From Massilia phosphatilytica (GTDB taxonomy: Bacteria > Pseudomonadota > Gammaproteobacteria > Burkholderiales > Burkholderiaceae_D), in contig NZ_PUIP01000014.1 in assembly GCF_002968015.1 (NCBI RefSeq), positions 1-64,000 of the forward strand: DNA of 64,000 bases, read 5' to 3'. This document shows, piece after piece, positions 55,678-64,000 of the stretch. How positions within the stretch are numbered: the stretch's first letter is position 1; each line of letters opens with the position of its first letter. The notes beneath the pieces were generated by a model that saw nothing but the letters and a program-made list of their open reading frames with translations, was not told where the DNA came from and made no database searches. The position numbers were made by a program, and so were the translations under genes.

Positions 55678-57599
55678 TGCGCCGCTTTCACGAGCGGCAG
55701 TTCGACGTAGCTGCTGTGGTAGATGCGTTGCGTGGCCTTCCTGTAGTCGCCCGGCTGGGCGAAGAAGATGTTCGGCACGAACGTCTGCGGATTGCGGTCG
55801 TACAGGGGGAACCAGCTCGACTGCACCTGCACCATGATGCGGTGGCCGGGCAGGAACACGTGGTTCGCCGTCGGCAGGGCGAAGCGGTACGCCAACGCCT
55901 TGTTCGGCGCCAGCGCCTTCGGCTGGTCGAAGCCTTCGCGGTAGCGGCCGCGGAAGATATCGCCCGCCACCATCAGCTGGTAGCCGCCCATTGCCGGCTG
56001 CGATCCCACCTGGTCCGGGTACACGTCGATGAGTTTCACCACCCAGTCCGAATCCGTGCCGCTCGTCGACGCGACGAGGTGGGCGACCGGCTCGCCGCTG
56101 ATCTTTACCGGTGCCGTGAGGACGTCGGACACGAACGTCGCGACGTCCGTGCGGCCCGACGCCTCGCGCTGGTCGTCGACGAGCCAGCGCGGCCACGTCT
56201 GGCCCTTCGCTTCGTCGTAGCCGTACGGCGGGATCGGACGCTGGCGGAACGGCACGGGCTTCGCCGGGTCGGACACATATTCGTCGTAGCCCTTCGCATC
56301 GGCGGGGGCGCCCAGCACGGCCTTCTGGTTCGCGCCCAGGCGCAGCGCGACGGGTTCGATGGCGCCGGCGGGCCAAGCGGGCAGGTTGCGCCAGCGGTTC
56401 GTGCCCGTTTCGAACGCCGTCACCGTCGGTATCGCGGGCACGCTCGCGTCGCCCTTCAGGTAGCGCGCGAGGAACGGTTTCAGCACCTGCTGGCGCCAGT
56501 ACAAGGCCGTGTCGCTGCCGAACTTCAGGGAGCCGAGCGTGCTGCCGTCGCCGATCGCGCCGCCGTGCGACCACGGGCCCAGCGACAGGAACACTTTATT
56601 CTCCGTGTCGTGCGGCTTGATCGCCTTCCATACGGCGATGGCGCCGTAGATGTCTTCCGCGTCCCAATAACTGTGCACGAGCAGCGTCGGCACCGTGACG
56701 GGTTGGCGCGCGAGGACCCGGTCCATCGCTTGCTCGCGCCAGAAAGCGTCGTACGATGGATGCGCCACGACCTTGTTCCAGAAGCCGCTCTGTTCCAGCC
56801 CGCGTTCGCGGCCCAGCGCGCCCGCCGAACCCGCGCGCAGGTACATGTCGTAGTCGTCCCAGTTCGTGACGGGCCACTTGACCGTGTTGGCGCGCGTGAC
56901 GACCTGTTCGAGGATGTACGACATATTGATCTGCCGGAAAGCGCCGCGATGGAACCAGTCATCGCCCATCCAGCCGTCCACCATCGGATTCATCGGCACC
57001 GCGACCTTCAGCGCCGGGTGCGGATTCACGAGCGCCATCAGCGGCAGGAAGCCGTCGTACGAGATGCCGATGATGCCCACGCGGCCGTTCGTCTCCGGGA
57101 CGTTCTTCGTCAGCCAGTCGATCGTGTCGTACGTGTCGGTCGAATGGTCGGCGGGCGTCGGGTTCAGCGGGCCATGCAGCGGGCGGTTCATCACGTAGTC
57201 GCCTTCGGAACCGTACTTGCCGCGCACGTCCTGCACGACGCGGATATAGCCTTCCGCGGCGATGACGTCGGCCGCGTTGTCATAGCCCGTCAGGATCGTC
57301 TCCAGGTCCGAGCTGTCCGCGTGGTTCACGAGGCTGGATGCGTCGTACGGCGTGCGCGTGAGCAGAATGGGCGCGTTCTGCACGCCCTTCGGCACGATGA
57401 TGATGGTGTTCAGCTTCGTCCCGTCGCGCATCGGGATCATCACCGTGCGCTTCACGTAGTTGAAGCCGGCGTCGGGCGCCTTGAATTCGGCCGGGGTTTC
57501 GGACGGAAGTTCGGGATATTGCGGGGCAGTCTGTGCGTGGGCGATGCCGGCGAGCGCCAACGCGCTGATGAGGGGAGCGAGGCGAACCAGGTAGGTCAT
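55674..57599 (-). CDS. Secreted CocE/NonD-type acylase (X-Pro dipeptidyl peptidase fold)
   Basis: 641 residues with a Sec signal (about 1-22). The catalytic elbow GISYDGFLPL carries the nucleophile Ser (about 174). Other landmarks are LTRTPYDASSLVNHADSSD-type N-terminal strands, WYPLYDRNPQTF-like C-terminal strands and a jelly-roll domain (about 400-640). Related enzymes hydrolyse N-terminal X-Pro dipeptides, cephalosporin esters or cocaine-type esters. The starting ATG follows AAGGAT. Confidence 0.88.
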   Translation of the reverse strand: MTYLVRLAPLISALALAGIAHAQTAPQYPELPSETPAEFKAPDAGFNYVKRTVMIPMRDGTKLNTIIIVPKGVQNAPILLTRTPYDASSLVNHADSSDLETILTGYDNAADVIAAEGYIRVVQDVRGKYGSEGDYVMNRPLHGPLNPTPADHSTDTYDTIDWLTKNVPETNGRVGIIGISYDGFLPLMALVNPHPALKVAVPMNPMVDGWMGDDWFHRGAFRQINMSYILEQVVTRANTVKWPVTNWDDYDMYLRAGSAGALGRERGLEQSGFWNKVVAHPSYDAFWREQAMDRVLARQPVTVPTLLVHSYWDAEDIYGAIAVWKAIKPHDTENKVFLSLGPWSHGGAIGDGSTLGSLKFGSDTALYWRQQVLKPFLARYLKGDASVPAIPTVTAFETGTNRWRNLPAWPAGAIEPVALRLGANQKAVLGAPADAKGYDEYVSDPAKPVPFRQRPIPPYGYDEAKGQTWPRWLVDDQREASGRTDVATFVSDVLTAPVKISGEPVAHLVASTSGTDSDWVVKLIDVYPDQVGSQPAMGGYQLMVAGDIFRGRYREGFDQPKALAPNKALAYRFALPTANHVFLPGHRIMVQVQSSWFPLYDRNPQTFVPNIFFAQPGDYRKATQRIYHSSYVELPLVKAAQ

Positions 57600-57655
57600 C
57601 GGGATCCTTGGCGTGTCGTAGGCGGCGCCGCTACATTAGCACAAGGACAAGGCCT

Positions 57656-58030
57656 TCAGCCGTGGGCGGTGCGGGGCGCAGGACGCGGATGATCGAGATG
57701 GACTTCGCGCAGCGCGGCCTCGAACAGCACCACGCGGCGCGTGCGCGGCAGCGCTTCCCACCACGCGAGCGGGAAGGTCAGGCGGCGGTCGGCCATGCGC
57801 ACGAAGGCGTCGAAGCCGGGCTGCGTTTCGGCCAGCACGATGGCCTTGTCGAGATGCGCGGCCCGCACTTCGATGCGCAAGCCGTCCTCGTTCGCATAGG
57901 CCAGCACGCGGCTCACGTCGTCCCACGGCACGACGGTGTCGTCGGCGGCGAAGCAGTCCGGGAACACGCGCACGGCCGGCGCGGACGGCGGGACGAGACG
58001 GCGTTTCAGGCGGGCGAAGACGGACAGCAT
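57656..58030 (-). CDS. Small uncharacterised protein
   Basis: 124 residues from ATG 58030. Mixed alpha/beta composition with hydrophobic strands such as VLAYANEDGLRIEVRA and TFPLAWWEAL. No signal peptide and no recognised family. It follows the GIN-domain gene by 13 bp, so the two are probably co-transcribed. Confidence 0.65.
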   Translation of the reverse strand: MLSVFARLKRRLVPPSAPAVRVFPDCFAADDTVVPWDDVSRVLAYANEDGLRIEVRAAHLDKAIVLAETQPGFDAFVRMADRRLTFPLAWWEALPRTRRVVLFEAALREVHLDHPRPAPRTAHG

Positions 58031-58043
58031 GGCGGCCTCCCGC

Positions 58044-59411
58044 TTACCGCGACGTGTGCGAACCGCTGCGGTCGACAAGCAGCAGCTGGCCGCGCGCGAC
58101 GGTCTTCGTGTCCGCGCGGTCGTTCCTGTCGACGACATTGAGCGATGCGGTGCCCGGTCCGTGCACGACGATGTCCGCGTGCGTGGCCGTCAGGCCGTGG
58201 CCATCGAGGCTGCCCGATCCCGCGATCTGCGCGTCGACCTGCGCGACATTCCCGTCGATGTGCGCATCGCCCGGACCGTTCATGCGCAGCAGCAGGCGCT
58301 TGCCGGACACGCCCGCCTTCAGGCCGCCGGAGCCGTACAGGGCCGCATCCAGCGTGTCGCCGACGTTCGCCAGCGTCACGCCGCCCGGACCGCGGGCGCG
58401 CACCGTCGCCCTGGCCGACTTGAGGCCGGCCGCATCGAGGTCGCCCGATCCGGCGAGTTCCACGTTCAGGTCGCCGACCGCGCCGGCCAGCGCGACGTTG
58501 CCCGGTCCGTTCATGCGCAGCTGCGCCGTGCCGGCCTGCAGGCCGCGCACGGCCAGTTCGCCGGAGCCGTCCACTTCGCCGTCGAACTTGCGGATCGCGC
58601 CGCCGAGGCACGCATTGCCCGGCCCGCGCTGCACGCTGCGCGCGCCGCCATCGACGCGCAGGTCACAGCCTTCGAAGTCGCCCGAGCCGGACATCTCCAG
58701 GTCCAGTTCGCGCGCGCTGCCGGACAGCTTGACGTTGCCCGGTCCGCGCATGCGCGCCGTGACCTTGCTGGCGCGCAGGCCTTCCGCTTCCAGGTCGCCG
58801 GAACCGCCCGCCTGCACGGACAACGTACCGCTCACGTCGGCCAGTTGCACGTCGCCGGGCCCGTTCAGCGTCAGGTCGACGTCGGCCGCTTTCAGGTGCT
58901 GCAGCTCCAGGTCGCCGCTGCCGCCGGACGTCACGGTCAGCTGGCGTACGGCGCCGCTCGCGTGGACGTCGCCGGGGCCAGTGCCGGCCAGGGTAAAGCT
59001 GTCGCCTTTGACGTGCTCGATCTCGACGTCACCGCTGCCCGCCACCGTCAGGCGTTTGAGGGTGGCCGCGCCGATGCGGACGGTGACTGTCTCGCGGCGC
59101 TTGCCGAAATTGAAGAAGAAGCCGTTGCGCTGCACGGGCCGCACGACGAGCGTGTCGCCGCGCACGACGGTCTCGATCTCGGCCAGCTGCTTGCGTTCGC
59201 CGCTCAGTTCCAGCGCCGGCTTCGCCTGCGCATCGATCACGACGTGGTACGGGCCCGCCAGTTCGATCGCGCTGAAGGCAGTGACGGCACGCTGCTCGGT
59301 TGCGACGACAGTGCCCGCATCCTGCGGCTGGGCGAACGAGGCTTGTGTCGTGACGAGGGCGCCGGCCGCGAGCGCGGCGGCCAGGACGGTGAGCTTGAGG
59401 GCGGTTTTCAT
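58044..59411 (-). CDS. Secreted repetitive GIN-domain (DUF2807-type) protein
   Basis: 455 residues from ATG 59411. A Sec signal (about 1-30) is followed by FSAIELAGPYHVVI, a GIN/DUF2807 start. The rest (about 120-440) is a regular series of ~20-residue turns alternating GSGDLE and GPGNV motifs, as expected for a right-handed beta-helix. The length is roughly double that of ordinary GIN proteins. These are predicted surface or periplasmic proteins; the role is unknown. The array may extend by turn duplication. Confidence 0.85.
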   Translation of the reverse strand: MKTALKLTVLAAALAAGALVTTQASFAQPQDAGTVVATEQRAVTAFSAIELAGPYHVVIDAQAKPALELSGERKQLAEIETVVRGDTLVVRPVQRNGFFFNFGKRRETVTVRIGAATLKRLTVAGSGDVEIEHVKGDSFTLAGTGPGDVHASGAVRQLTVTSGGSGDLELQHLKAADVDLTLNGPGDVQLADVSGTLSVQAGGSGDLEAEGLRASKVTARMRGPGNVKLSGSARELDLEMSGSGDFEGCDLRVDGGARSVQRGPGNACLGGAIRKFDGEVDGSGELAVRGLQAGTAQLRMNGPGNVALAGAVGDLNVELAGSGDLDAAGLKSARATVRARGPGGVTLANVGDTLDAALYGSGGLKAGVSGKRLLLRMNGPGDAHIDGNVAQVDAQIAGSGSLDGHGLTATHADIVVHGPGTASLNVVDRNDRADTKTVARGQLLLVDRSGSHTSR

Positions 59412-59547
59412 GGTGTCGTCGTTGTTGTCTGCGGCAGCGCCGGGAGACTGCACGATACGGCAGGCCGGGCGCCGGCGCAGCTGCCTTTCGACGAATGCGC
59501 GAAAACGCGGGACAGGCTGCGAAAAACGGGGGGTGGATGGATGACGG
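59412..59547. other. Gap between GIN-protein and TraB-like genes
   Basis: 136 bp that would hold the GIN-gene promoter. No strong motif was identified. Confidence 0.3.
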
Positions 59548-60522
59548 TTACTTGACCGGCGCGACCGTGAAACCGGCCTGTGCGAGATCGTCCAGCAGCC
59601 CGCCGCAATCCGCGTCGTCGTGACGCGCGGCGAACAGGTTGCGCACGGGGACCACATAGAAATGCGTGCGGCCGTCGGCGACCTTGCGCATGCGCGCGAT
59701 CCAGTCGCGGTTGCGCGCGCAGACGAGGCCCGCGTCCAGCGGCGCCAGGCGGGCCAGCGGGCTGCCGTCGGACGGCGCGCGGCCATGCAGGAGGGCGTCG
59801 AAGTCGCGCGTCAGGCGCGGCACGGCCGCCGCTGCCGTGGCGCCATCCTGCGGCACGCCGTCCACGACGTCGAGCAGCATCATGGTGCGGCGCGGGCCGG
59901 CGGCGCAGTAGGCGTGCATCATGCCCGTGCGGTAATCGATGTCGTGCACCGGGATGTCCGGACGCGCACGCGCGAGCGCCTCCGCGACGTTGCCGCCCGG
60001 GCGGTCGGACGGGGGCGCGAGCGCGGCCGCCTGCACCCGCGCGAACTGCAGCAGCGTGAACTCGTCGCTCATCTCGATCAGGCGCGCCCACGACTGCGCC
60101 TGTGTGTCCGGGTCCAACACCTTCGCCAATGCCTTGACGTCGAGGGCGTCGCGCCGGGCCATGTCGGCCTGCAGCGCGAGCGTGAGGATGCGCTGGCGGG
60201 CGTCGTTGAGCATGCCGATGCCTTGCTCGTCGAGCTGGCGCAGGTCGCATCCCTGGGTCGCGGGGCCTTCCTCGCCATCGCCCACGCCCTCGGCCGACAG
60301 CGTGGCCGACGCGCGCAGGGCGGGCAGCACGGTGCGGGTGAAATAGGCGTCGAATTCGACCGGCAGGCCGGCGGGTGTCGCTGCCAGCACGTACAGCGTG
60401 GTGGTGCCGTGACCTTCGACCGCGTGCGTGGCTTTCCACAGTCGTGGCGTGGCGGCGTGTGCCGTGCAGCACGCCAGGGCAAGCAGGCACGCGAGCAGGC
60501 GGGGGAGGAGGGCGGGCGTCAT
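59548..60522 (-). CDS. TraB/GumN-like secreted protein
   Basis: 324 residues from ATG 60522. A Sec signal (about 1-24) precedes segments resembling the TraB/GumN fold: PRLWKATHAVEGHGTTTLYV at the start and NRDWIARM with GGLLDDLAQAGFTVAPV near the end. Identity to known members is low, so this is a tentative family call. GumN genes occur in exopolysaccharide clusters, but none is visible here. Confidence 0.6.
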   Translation of the reverse strand: MTPALLPRLLACLLALACCTAHAATPRLWKATHAVEGHGTTTLYVLAATPAGLPVEFDAYFTRTVLPALRASATLSAEGVGDGEEGPATQGCDLRQLDEQGIGMLNDARQRILTLALQADMARRDALDVKALAKVLDPDTQAQSWARLIEMSDEFTLLQFARVQAAALAPPSDRPGGNVAEALARARPDIPVHDIDYRTGMMHAYCAAGPRRTMMLLDVVDGVPQDGATAAAAVPRLTRDFDALLHGRAPSDGSPLARLAPLDAGLVCARNRDWIARMRKVADGRTHFYVVPVRNLFAARHDDADCGGLLDDLAQAGFTVAPVK

Positions 60523-60752
60523 GCCGGCGATTATAGGTCGCGGCCGGCCGGCTCGTCCGGACAAGACATGACGATTTGTCCATGCGGCACTTGGCCGTAT
60601 GATAACCGCGACCTGCTGCGGATGTGGCTGGAGCACAACGATGAAGCCTGCCGGGCCACGACGGTTCCCCCATCCTGGCGCACGCCTGCCGCCGAGCCGT
60701 GGCCGGAACGGAGGGTGAATGTCATAATGGGTGCCACGTCAAGGAGATCATC

Positions 60753-60938
60753 GTGATTCGCTACATGGGCACCCGCAAGAATGCGGAAGGTGCCTCCGTC
60801 TATGTATTCATCGTCAACGGCCTGGAAAAGGAAGTGCGCGAACACGCGCTCAAGCAGCATCCGGGTTGTTACGAGGCGCTGCCTGCCTCGGTGAAGGCGA
60901 AGATCGCCGCCAACCGCGCATGGTTGGGAAAATTGTAG
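60753..60938 (+). CDS. Small uncharacterised protein
   Basis: 61 residues from GTG 60753, with AAGGAG 6 nt upstream, a strong ribosome-binding site. Compact alpha/beta sequence with RKNAEGASVYVFIVNG and a helical end. No family recognised. Its last 19 bases overlap the next gene's start in another frame. Confidence 0.7.
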   Translation: MIRYMGTRKNAEGASVYVFIVNGLEKEVREHALKQHPGCYEALPASVKAKIAANRAWLGKL

Positions 60939-61402
60939 GGCTGGCCGCCGCGCTCGCGCTCGCGGGCACGGTGCATGCACAGACGCAGGACAAGCCGCCG
61001 TCCACGTTCGCTCCCGTCATCGGCGCGGCGCTGTTGTGTCACGACCATCTCGACAACGCGTATTTCCATGCCTGGCTGACGACCCATTTTGGCCCGGCCT
61101 ACAAGCACGAGGGCGGCGCGTACTGGTTCCGTACGGGCGAGACGACGCTGTGGGGCGCGCCCGTCACCGAGGTGATGGTCAGCGACGACACGAGCGAATG
61201 GGTGTTCGTGGGCGCCGTCGCCGAAGTGGCGCCGGACGAACTGGAACAGGCGATCCGCAAGGCGGCCGGCGTGCGCCACGTGGCGGCCGATGCATCGCCT
61301 TACCCTTTGCGCGTATCCGTCCCGGGCAGCACGATCGCTTACTACAATGCCAAAAGCAAAATATACTGCGCGAAGTTCAAACCGCTGCCGCCGCACCGGT
61401 AA
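60920..61402 (+). CDS. Secreted uncharacterised protein
   Basis: 160 residues from ATG 60920 inside the end of the previous gene. A Sec signal (MVGKIVGLAAALALAGTVHA) leads to a mature domain with LLCHDHLDNAYFHAWLTTHFG and paired Trp/Tyr-rich strands. Two Cys may form a disulfide. No known family. It precedes gspA by 15 bp, so it may belong to that operon. Confidence 0.7.
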   Translation: MVGKIVGLAAALALAGTVHAQTQDKPPSTFAPVIGAALLCHDHLDNAYFHAWLTTHFGPAYKHEGGAYWFRTGETTLWGAPVTEVMVSDDTSEWVFVGAVAEVAPDELEQAIRKAAGVRHVAADASPYPLRVSVPGSTIAYYNAKSKIYCAKFKPLPPHR

Positions 61403-61417
61403 GCTCCTGGTATTGGC

Positions 61418-63004
61418 ATGTACACAAATTACTTTCATCTGAAGCAGGCGCCGTTCTCGATCGCGCCTGACCCGCGTTACCTGTTCATGAGCGAACGCCA
61501 TCGTGAGGCGCTCGCGCACCTGTTGTACGGGGTCAAGAGTGGCGGCGGGTTCGTGCTGCTCACGGGCGAGATCGGCGCCGGCAAGACGACCGTGTGCCGC
61601 TGCTTCATCGAGCAGGTGCCGGACGACTGCCGCCTGGCCTATATCTTCAACCCGAAGCTGACGGTCGAAGAACTGCTGCAGACGATCTGCGACGAGTTCC
61701 GCATCCAGGTCGCGTCCGCGGCCGGGGTGAAAGCGTACGTGGACGCGATCAATGCGTACCTGCTCGACAGCCACGCGCAAGGCCACAACAACGTGCTCGT
61801 GATCGACGAGGCGCAGAACCTGTCGGCCCAGGTGCTGGAGCAGTTGCGCCTGCTGACCAATCTCGAGACAAGCGAGCGCAAGCTCCTGCAGATCATCCTG
61901 ATCGGCCAGCCGGAACTGCGCACGATGCTCGCGCGGCCCGAGCTGGAGCAACTGGCGCAGCGCGTCATCGCCCGCTACCACCTCGGTCCGTTGTCCGCCG
62001 CCGAGACGGGCGCCTATGTCGCGCACCGCCTGGCCGTGGCCGGCGTGCAGGGCGCGACGCCGGTTCCCGCCGCGCTGGCGCCGCTGATCCACCGGCTGAC
62101 GGCTGGGGTCCCGCGCCGCATCAACCTGCTGTGCGACCGCGCGCTGCTCGGCGCCTATGTCGAGAACAGCCGCGACGTCACGCCGGCGATCCTGCGCCGC
62201 GCCGCGCGCGAAGTGTTCGCCGGCGACGGTGCGGCGCCAGCCGGCGGGCCGCGCAAGCCGCTGCGCTGGCCGTTCGTGGCCGGCGGCGTGCTGGCCGGTG
62301 CGGCCATCAGCGCGGCGGCGTGGCAGGCGGTGCCGCACCGTCCGGCGCCCGCGCCGGCGCCGGTCCCGGTGGCCATGAAGGCGCAGCCCGCGCAGGCGAG
62401 CGTGCCGGCCAAGCCGTTGGCGCTGTCCACGCAGGATGACGCGCTGCGCGAACTGGGCGCGCTGTGGGGCGAGCAACTGCCTGCCGCCGCCCCGTGCGAC
62501 GCCGCGCCGCGCCTCGGCCTGCGCTGCTACCAGGGACGCGGCGGCCTGTATGAACTGCGCCTGCTCGACCGGCCGGCCATCATCGGCCTGCACGACGGCG
62601 CCAAGGTCGGCTACGCCGTGCTGACCGGCATCGACGACGACACCGCCACGCTCGCGATCAATGGCCAGCGCCACCGGGTGAGCCTGGGGCTGCTCGCGAC
62701 CCGCATCGATGGCGAGTACACGACCCTGTGGAAGGTCGCGCGTGGTTTCCGCGACCAGGTGGGGCCGGGCGACAGCGGACCGGACGTCGACTGGATCGCC
62801 GCCCGCCTCGCGGAACTGGACGGCAAGCGCGCCGCGCCGCCGGCCGGGCAAGTCCTGGACGAGCCCACGCGGCGCCTGTTGCGCGCGTTCCAGGTCAAGC
62901 AGAACCTGAAAGCGGACGGCCTGGCCGGTCCGCGCACCTACATGCGCCTGAACCAGCTTGCCGGCGTCGCCGAACCACGCCTGCTGGCAGCCACGGGAAA
63001 ATGA
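61418..63004 (+). CDS. gspA: General secretion pathway protein A (ExeA family)
   Basis: 528 residues. An AAA ATPase domain (about 30-260) has a Walker A loop GEIGAGKTT (about 49-57) and Walker B VLVIDEAQ. A transmembrane helix (about 282-300) follows, then a Pro/Ala linker and a C-terminal peptidoglycan-binding domain (about 450-515). ExeA/GspA with ExeB/GspB help insert the type II secretion secretin into the envelope. Immediately followed by gspB. Confidence 0.93.
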   Translation: MYTNYFHLKQAPFSIAPDPRYLFMSERHREALAHLLYGVKSGGGFVLLTGEIGAGKTTVCRCFIEQVPDDCRLAYIFNPKLTVEELLQTICDEFRIQVASAAGVKAYVDAINAYLLDSHAQGHNNVLVIDEAQNLSAQVLEQLRLLTNLETSERKLLQIILIGQPELRTMLARPELEQLAQRVIARYHLGPLSAAETGAYVAHRLAVAGVQGATPVPAALAPLIHRLTAGVPRRINLLCDRALLGAYVENSRDVTPAILRRAAREVFAGDGAAPAGGPRKPLRWPFVAGGVLAGAAISAAAWQAVPHRPAPAPAPVPVAMKAQPAQASVPAKPLALSTQDDALRELGALWGEQLPAAAPCDAAPRLGLRCYQGRGGLYELRLLDRPAIIGLHDGAKVGYAVLTGIDDDTATLAINGQRHRVSLGLLATRIDGEYTTLWKVARGFRDQVGPGDSGPDVDWIAARLAELDGKRAAPPAGQVLDEPTRRLLRAFQVKQNLKADGLAGPRTYMRLNQLAGVAEPRLLAATGK

Positions 63005-63005
63005 T

Positions 63006-63656
63006 ATGTCGTACATCCTCGAAGCTTTGAAGAAGGCCCAGGCCGAACGCCAGCTCGGCAACGCGCCGACGATCCACGCGCCGCAGGCCGTGACGCCCGC
63101 GCCGGCGGCTGCGGCGGCGAGCCGCAAGCCGCTGTTCGTCGGCCTCGGTGCCGGGGTGCTCGTCGTCGTCGCGGGGGCGCTCGTGCTGTGGCGGGCGGCG
63201 CCTGCGCCTGCGCCGAAGCCCGTGGCGCAGGCCGCTGCGGTTCGTGCGCCGGTGCCGCCGGCCGCGCACGCACCCGAGACGCTGGTGGTGAGTGCGCCGC
63301 CCGCGCCGGCCCCCGCACCCGTGCACGAGCGCGAACGCGCGCCCGCGCCCGCGCGCGTTGCCGAACCCGCGCCGTCCCGCCCGGCCCCGGCCGCGCCGGC
63401 ACCCGTCGCGAAGGCCGCCCCGGAAGACAGCCTCCCGTTCCTGCAGCAACTGCCCGACGCCCAGCAGCGCGACATCCCGCGCGTGACCTTCGGCGGCTAC
63501 ATGTATTCGGCCAACGCGGCCGACCGCCTGCTGATCGTCGACAAGGCCCTGCGCCATGAAGGCGAGGAGGTCGCGCCTGGCCTCGTGCTGGAAAAGCTGC
63601 TGCCCAAGGCTGCCGTCATGAACTTCCGGGGGATGCGCTACCGTGTCGCCTATTGA
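63006..63656 (+). CDS. gspB: General secretion pathway protein B (ExeB family)
   Basis: 216 residues from ATG 63006, one base after the gspA stop. Starts MSYILEALKKAQAERQLG, the GspB signature; a helix (about 40-62) and a long Pro/Ala/Arg linker (about 65-135) precede a C-terminal domain ending in the RMRYRVAY-like GMRYRVAY. Forms the partner of GspA in secretin assembly. Confidence 0.92.
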   Translation: MSYILEALKKAQAERQLGNAPTIHAPQAVTPAPAAAAASRKPLFVGLGAGVLVVVAGALVLWRAAPAPAPKPVAQAAAVRAPVPPAAHAPETLVVSAPPAPAPAPVHERERAPAPARVAEPAPSRPAPAAPAPVAKAAPEDSLPFLQQLPDAQQRDIPRVTFGGYMYSANAADRLLIVDKALRHEGEEVAPGLVLEKLLPKAAVMNFRGMRYRVAY

Positions 63657-64000
63657 GTTCGCCGGCCGCGGGCCCGTGCTGGGCGTCATCGGCTGGTCCG
63701 GCAGCGGCAAGACGACGCTGCTGGAAGTCCTCGTCGCGCGCCTGGCGGCGTCCGGGCTGCGCGTCAACGTCGTCAAGCACAGCCACCACGACATCATGCT
63801 GGAACCGCCGCACAAGGACAGCGCCCGCATGCGCGCGGCCGGCGCGGCCGAGGTCATGATCGCATCGCCGTACCGCGTGGCCATCATGCGCGAGCTGCGC
63901 GGCGCCGCGGAACCATCGCTGGCCGAGCACCTGGCACGCCTCGCGCCCGCCGACCTGACGCTGGTGGAAGGCTATAAATGGGAAGCATTGCCCAAGCTGG
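63643..64000 (+). CDS. mobB: Molybdopterin-guanine dinucleotide biosynthesis adaptor MobB (5' part)
   Basis: Starts at GTG 63643 inside the gspB end and runs off the window. The visible part shows the P-loop GVIGWSGSGKTTLLEVL and the MobB-typical VNVVKHSHHD and EGYKWEALPK segment. MobB is a GTP-binding helper for MobA in cofactor maturation. Confidence 0.9.
   Translation, partial: MSPIEFAGRGPVLGVIGWSGSGKTTLLEVLVARLAASGLRVNVVKHSHHDIMLEPPHKDSARMRAAGAAEVMIASPYRVAIMRELRGAAEPSLAEHLARLAPADLTLVEGYKWEALPKL

Noticed and set aside
55524..57692. A 722-codon open frame opposite the CocE/NonD hydrolase
   Set aside because: Same reasoning: the minus-strand gene has signal peptide, catalytic motif and ribosome-binding site.

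Overview
The window is high-GC bacterial chromosome, almost certainly a betaproteobacterium of the Oxalobacteraceae/Massilia type. I infer this from the GC-rich codon use, the rpsP-rimM-trmD-rplS block followed by NUDIX, CobD/CbiB-like, DUF3579, CBS and M16 genes, the etfBA plus large acyl-CoA dehydrogenase pair, and the mix of polysaccharide-degrading enzymes. No phage, insertion sequence, CRISPR array, rRNA or tRNA gene was seen. Almost all genes are intact; only the first and last are cut by the window ends.

Layout. 1-6.1 kb (minus strand): a duplicated two-gene module. Each copy has a CHASE-type membrane histidine kinase and a small protein with a GRDP-like N-terminal domain and a tail of tandem Cys-containing repeats (x-A-Y/W-C-A-G-P). 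Three of the four genes are preceded by the same paired-palindrome element. 6.1-8 kb: glnS. 8-11 kb (plus): a J-domain protein, three linked uncharacterised proteins and a helical 106-residue protein. 11-17.5 kb (minus): a MORN/TonB-like protein, a class III CoA-transferase, a KefC-type antiporter and a GH1-like/RmlD-like fusion. 17.6-18.9 kb: trpS behind what looks like a Trp-codon leader peptide and attenuator. 19-25.7 kb: a zinc-ribbon membrane protein, a secreted GH9 cellulase, a DUF3597 pair, an alpha/beta hydrolase, a DUF1294 protein and a glycerophosphodiesterase. 25.8-27.5 kb: a flagellin with an internal HExxH metalloprotease domain (flagellinolysin type). 27.5-34.5 kb: alaS, a TusA-like protein, etfBA and an acyl-CoA dehydrogenase. 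34.6-44.5 kb: a lipoprotein, a TM2 protein, the ribosomal protein/tRNA modification operon and housekeeping genes. 44.5-48.4 kb: a GntR regulator, a flavodoxin-like reductase, a REP-like repeat module and a TPR protein. 48.6-53.1 kb (minus): an amino-sugar operon (kinase, NagA, SIS-type deaminase, GH3 hexosaminidase) behind a near-consensus sigma70 promoter. 53.1-60.5 kb (minus): AI-2E-family permease, HtpX, a CocE/NonD hydrolase with a GFA protein, a repetitive GIN-domain protein and a TraB/GumN-like protein. 60.7-64 kb (plus): two small proteins, gspA, gspB and the start of mobB.

How the genes fit together. The nag genes form a complete inferred route from N-acetylglucosamine to fructose-6-phosphate, fed by a GH3 enzyme and plausibly controlled by the GntR/UTRA protein 3 kb away. 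With the GH9 cellulase and GH1-like fusion they suggest a polysaccharide-using soil or plant-associated lifestyle. The most unusual parts are the duplicated kinase/Cys-repeat-protein locus and the putative trpS attenuator.
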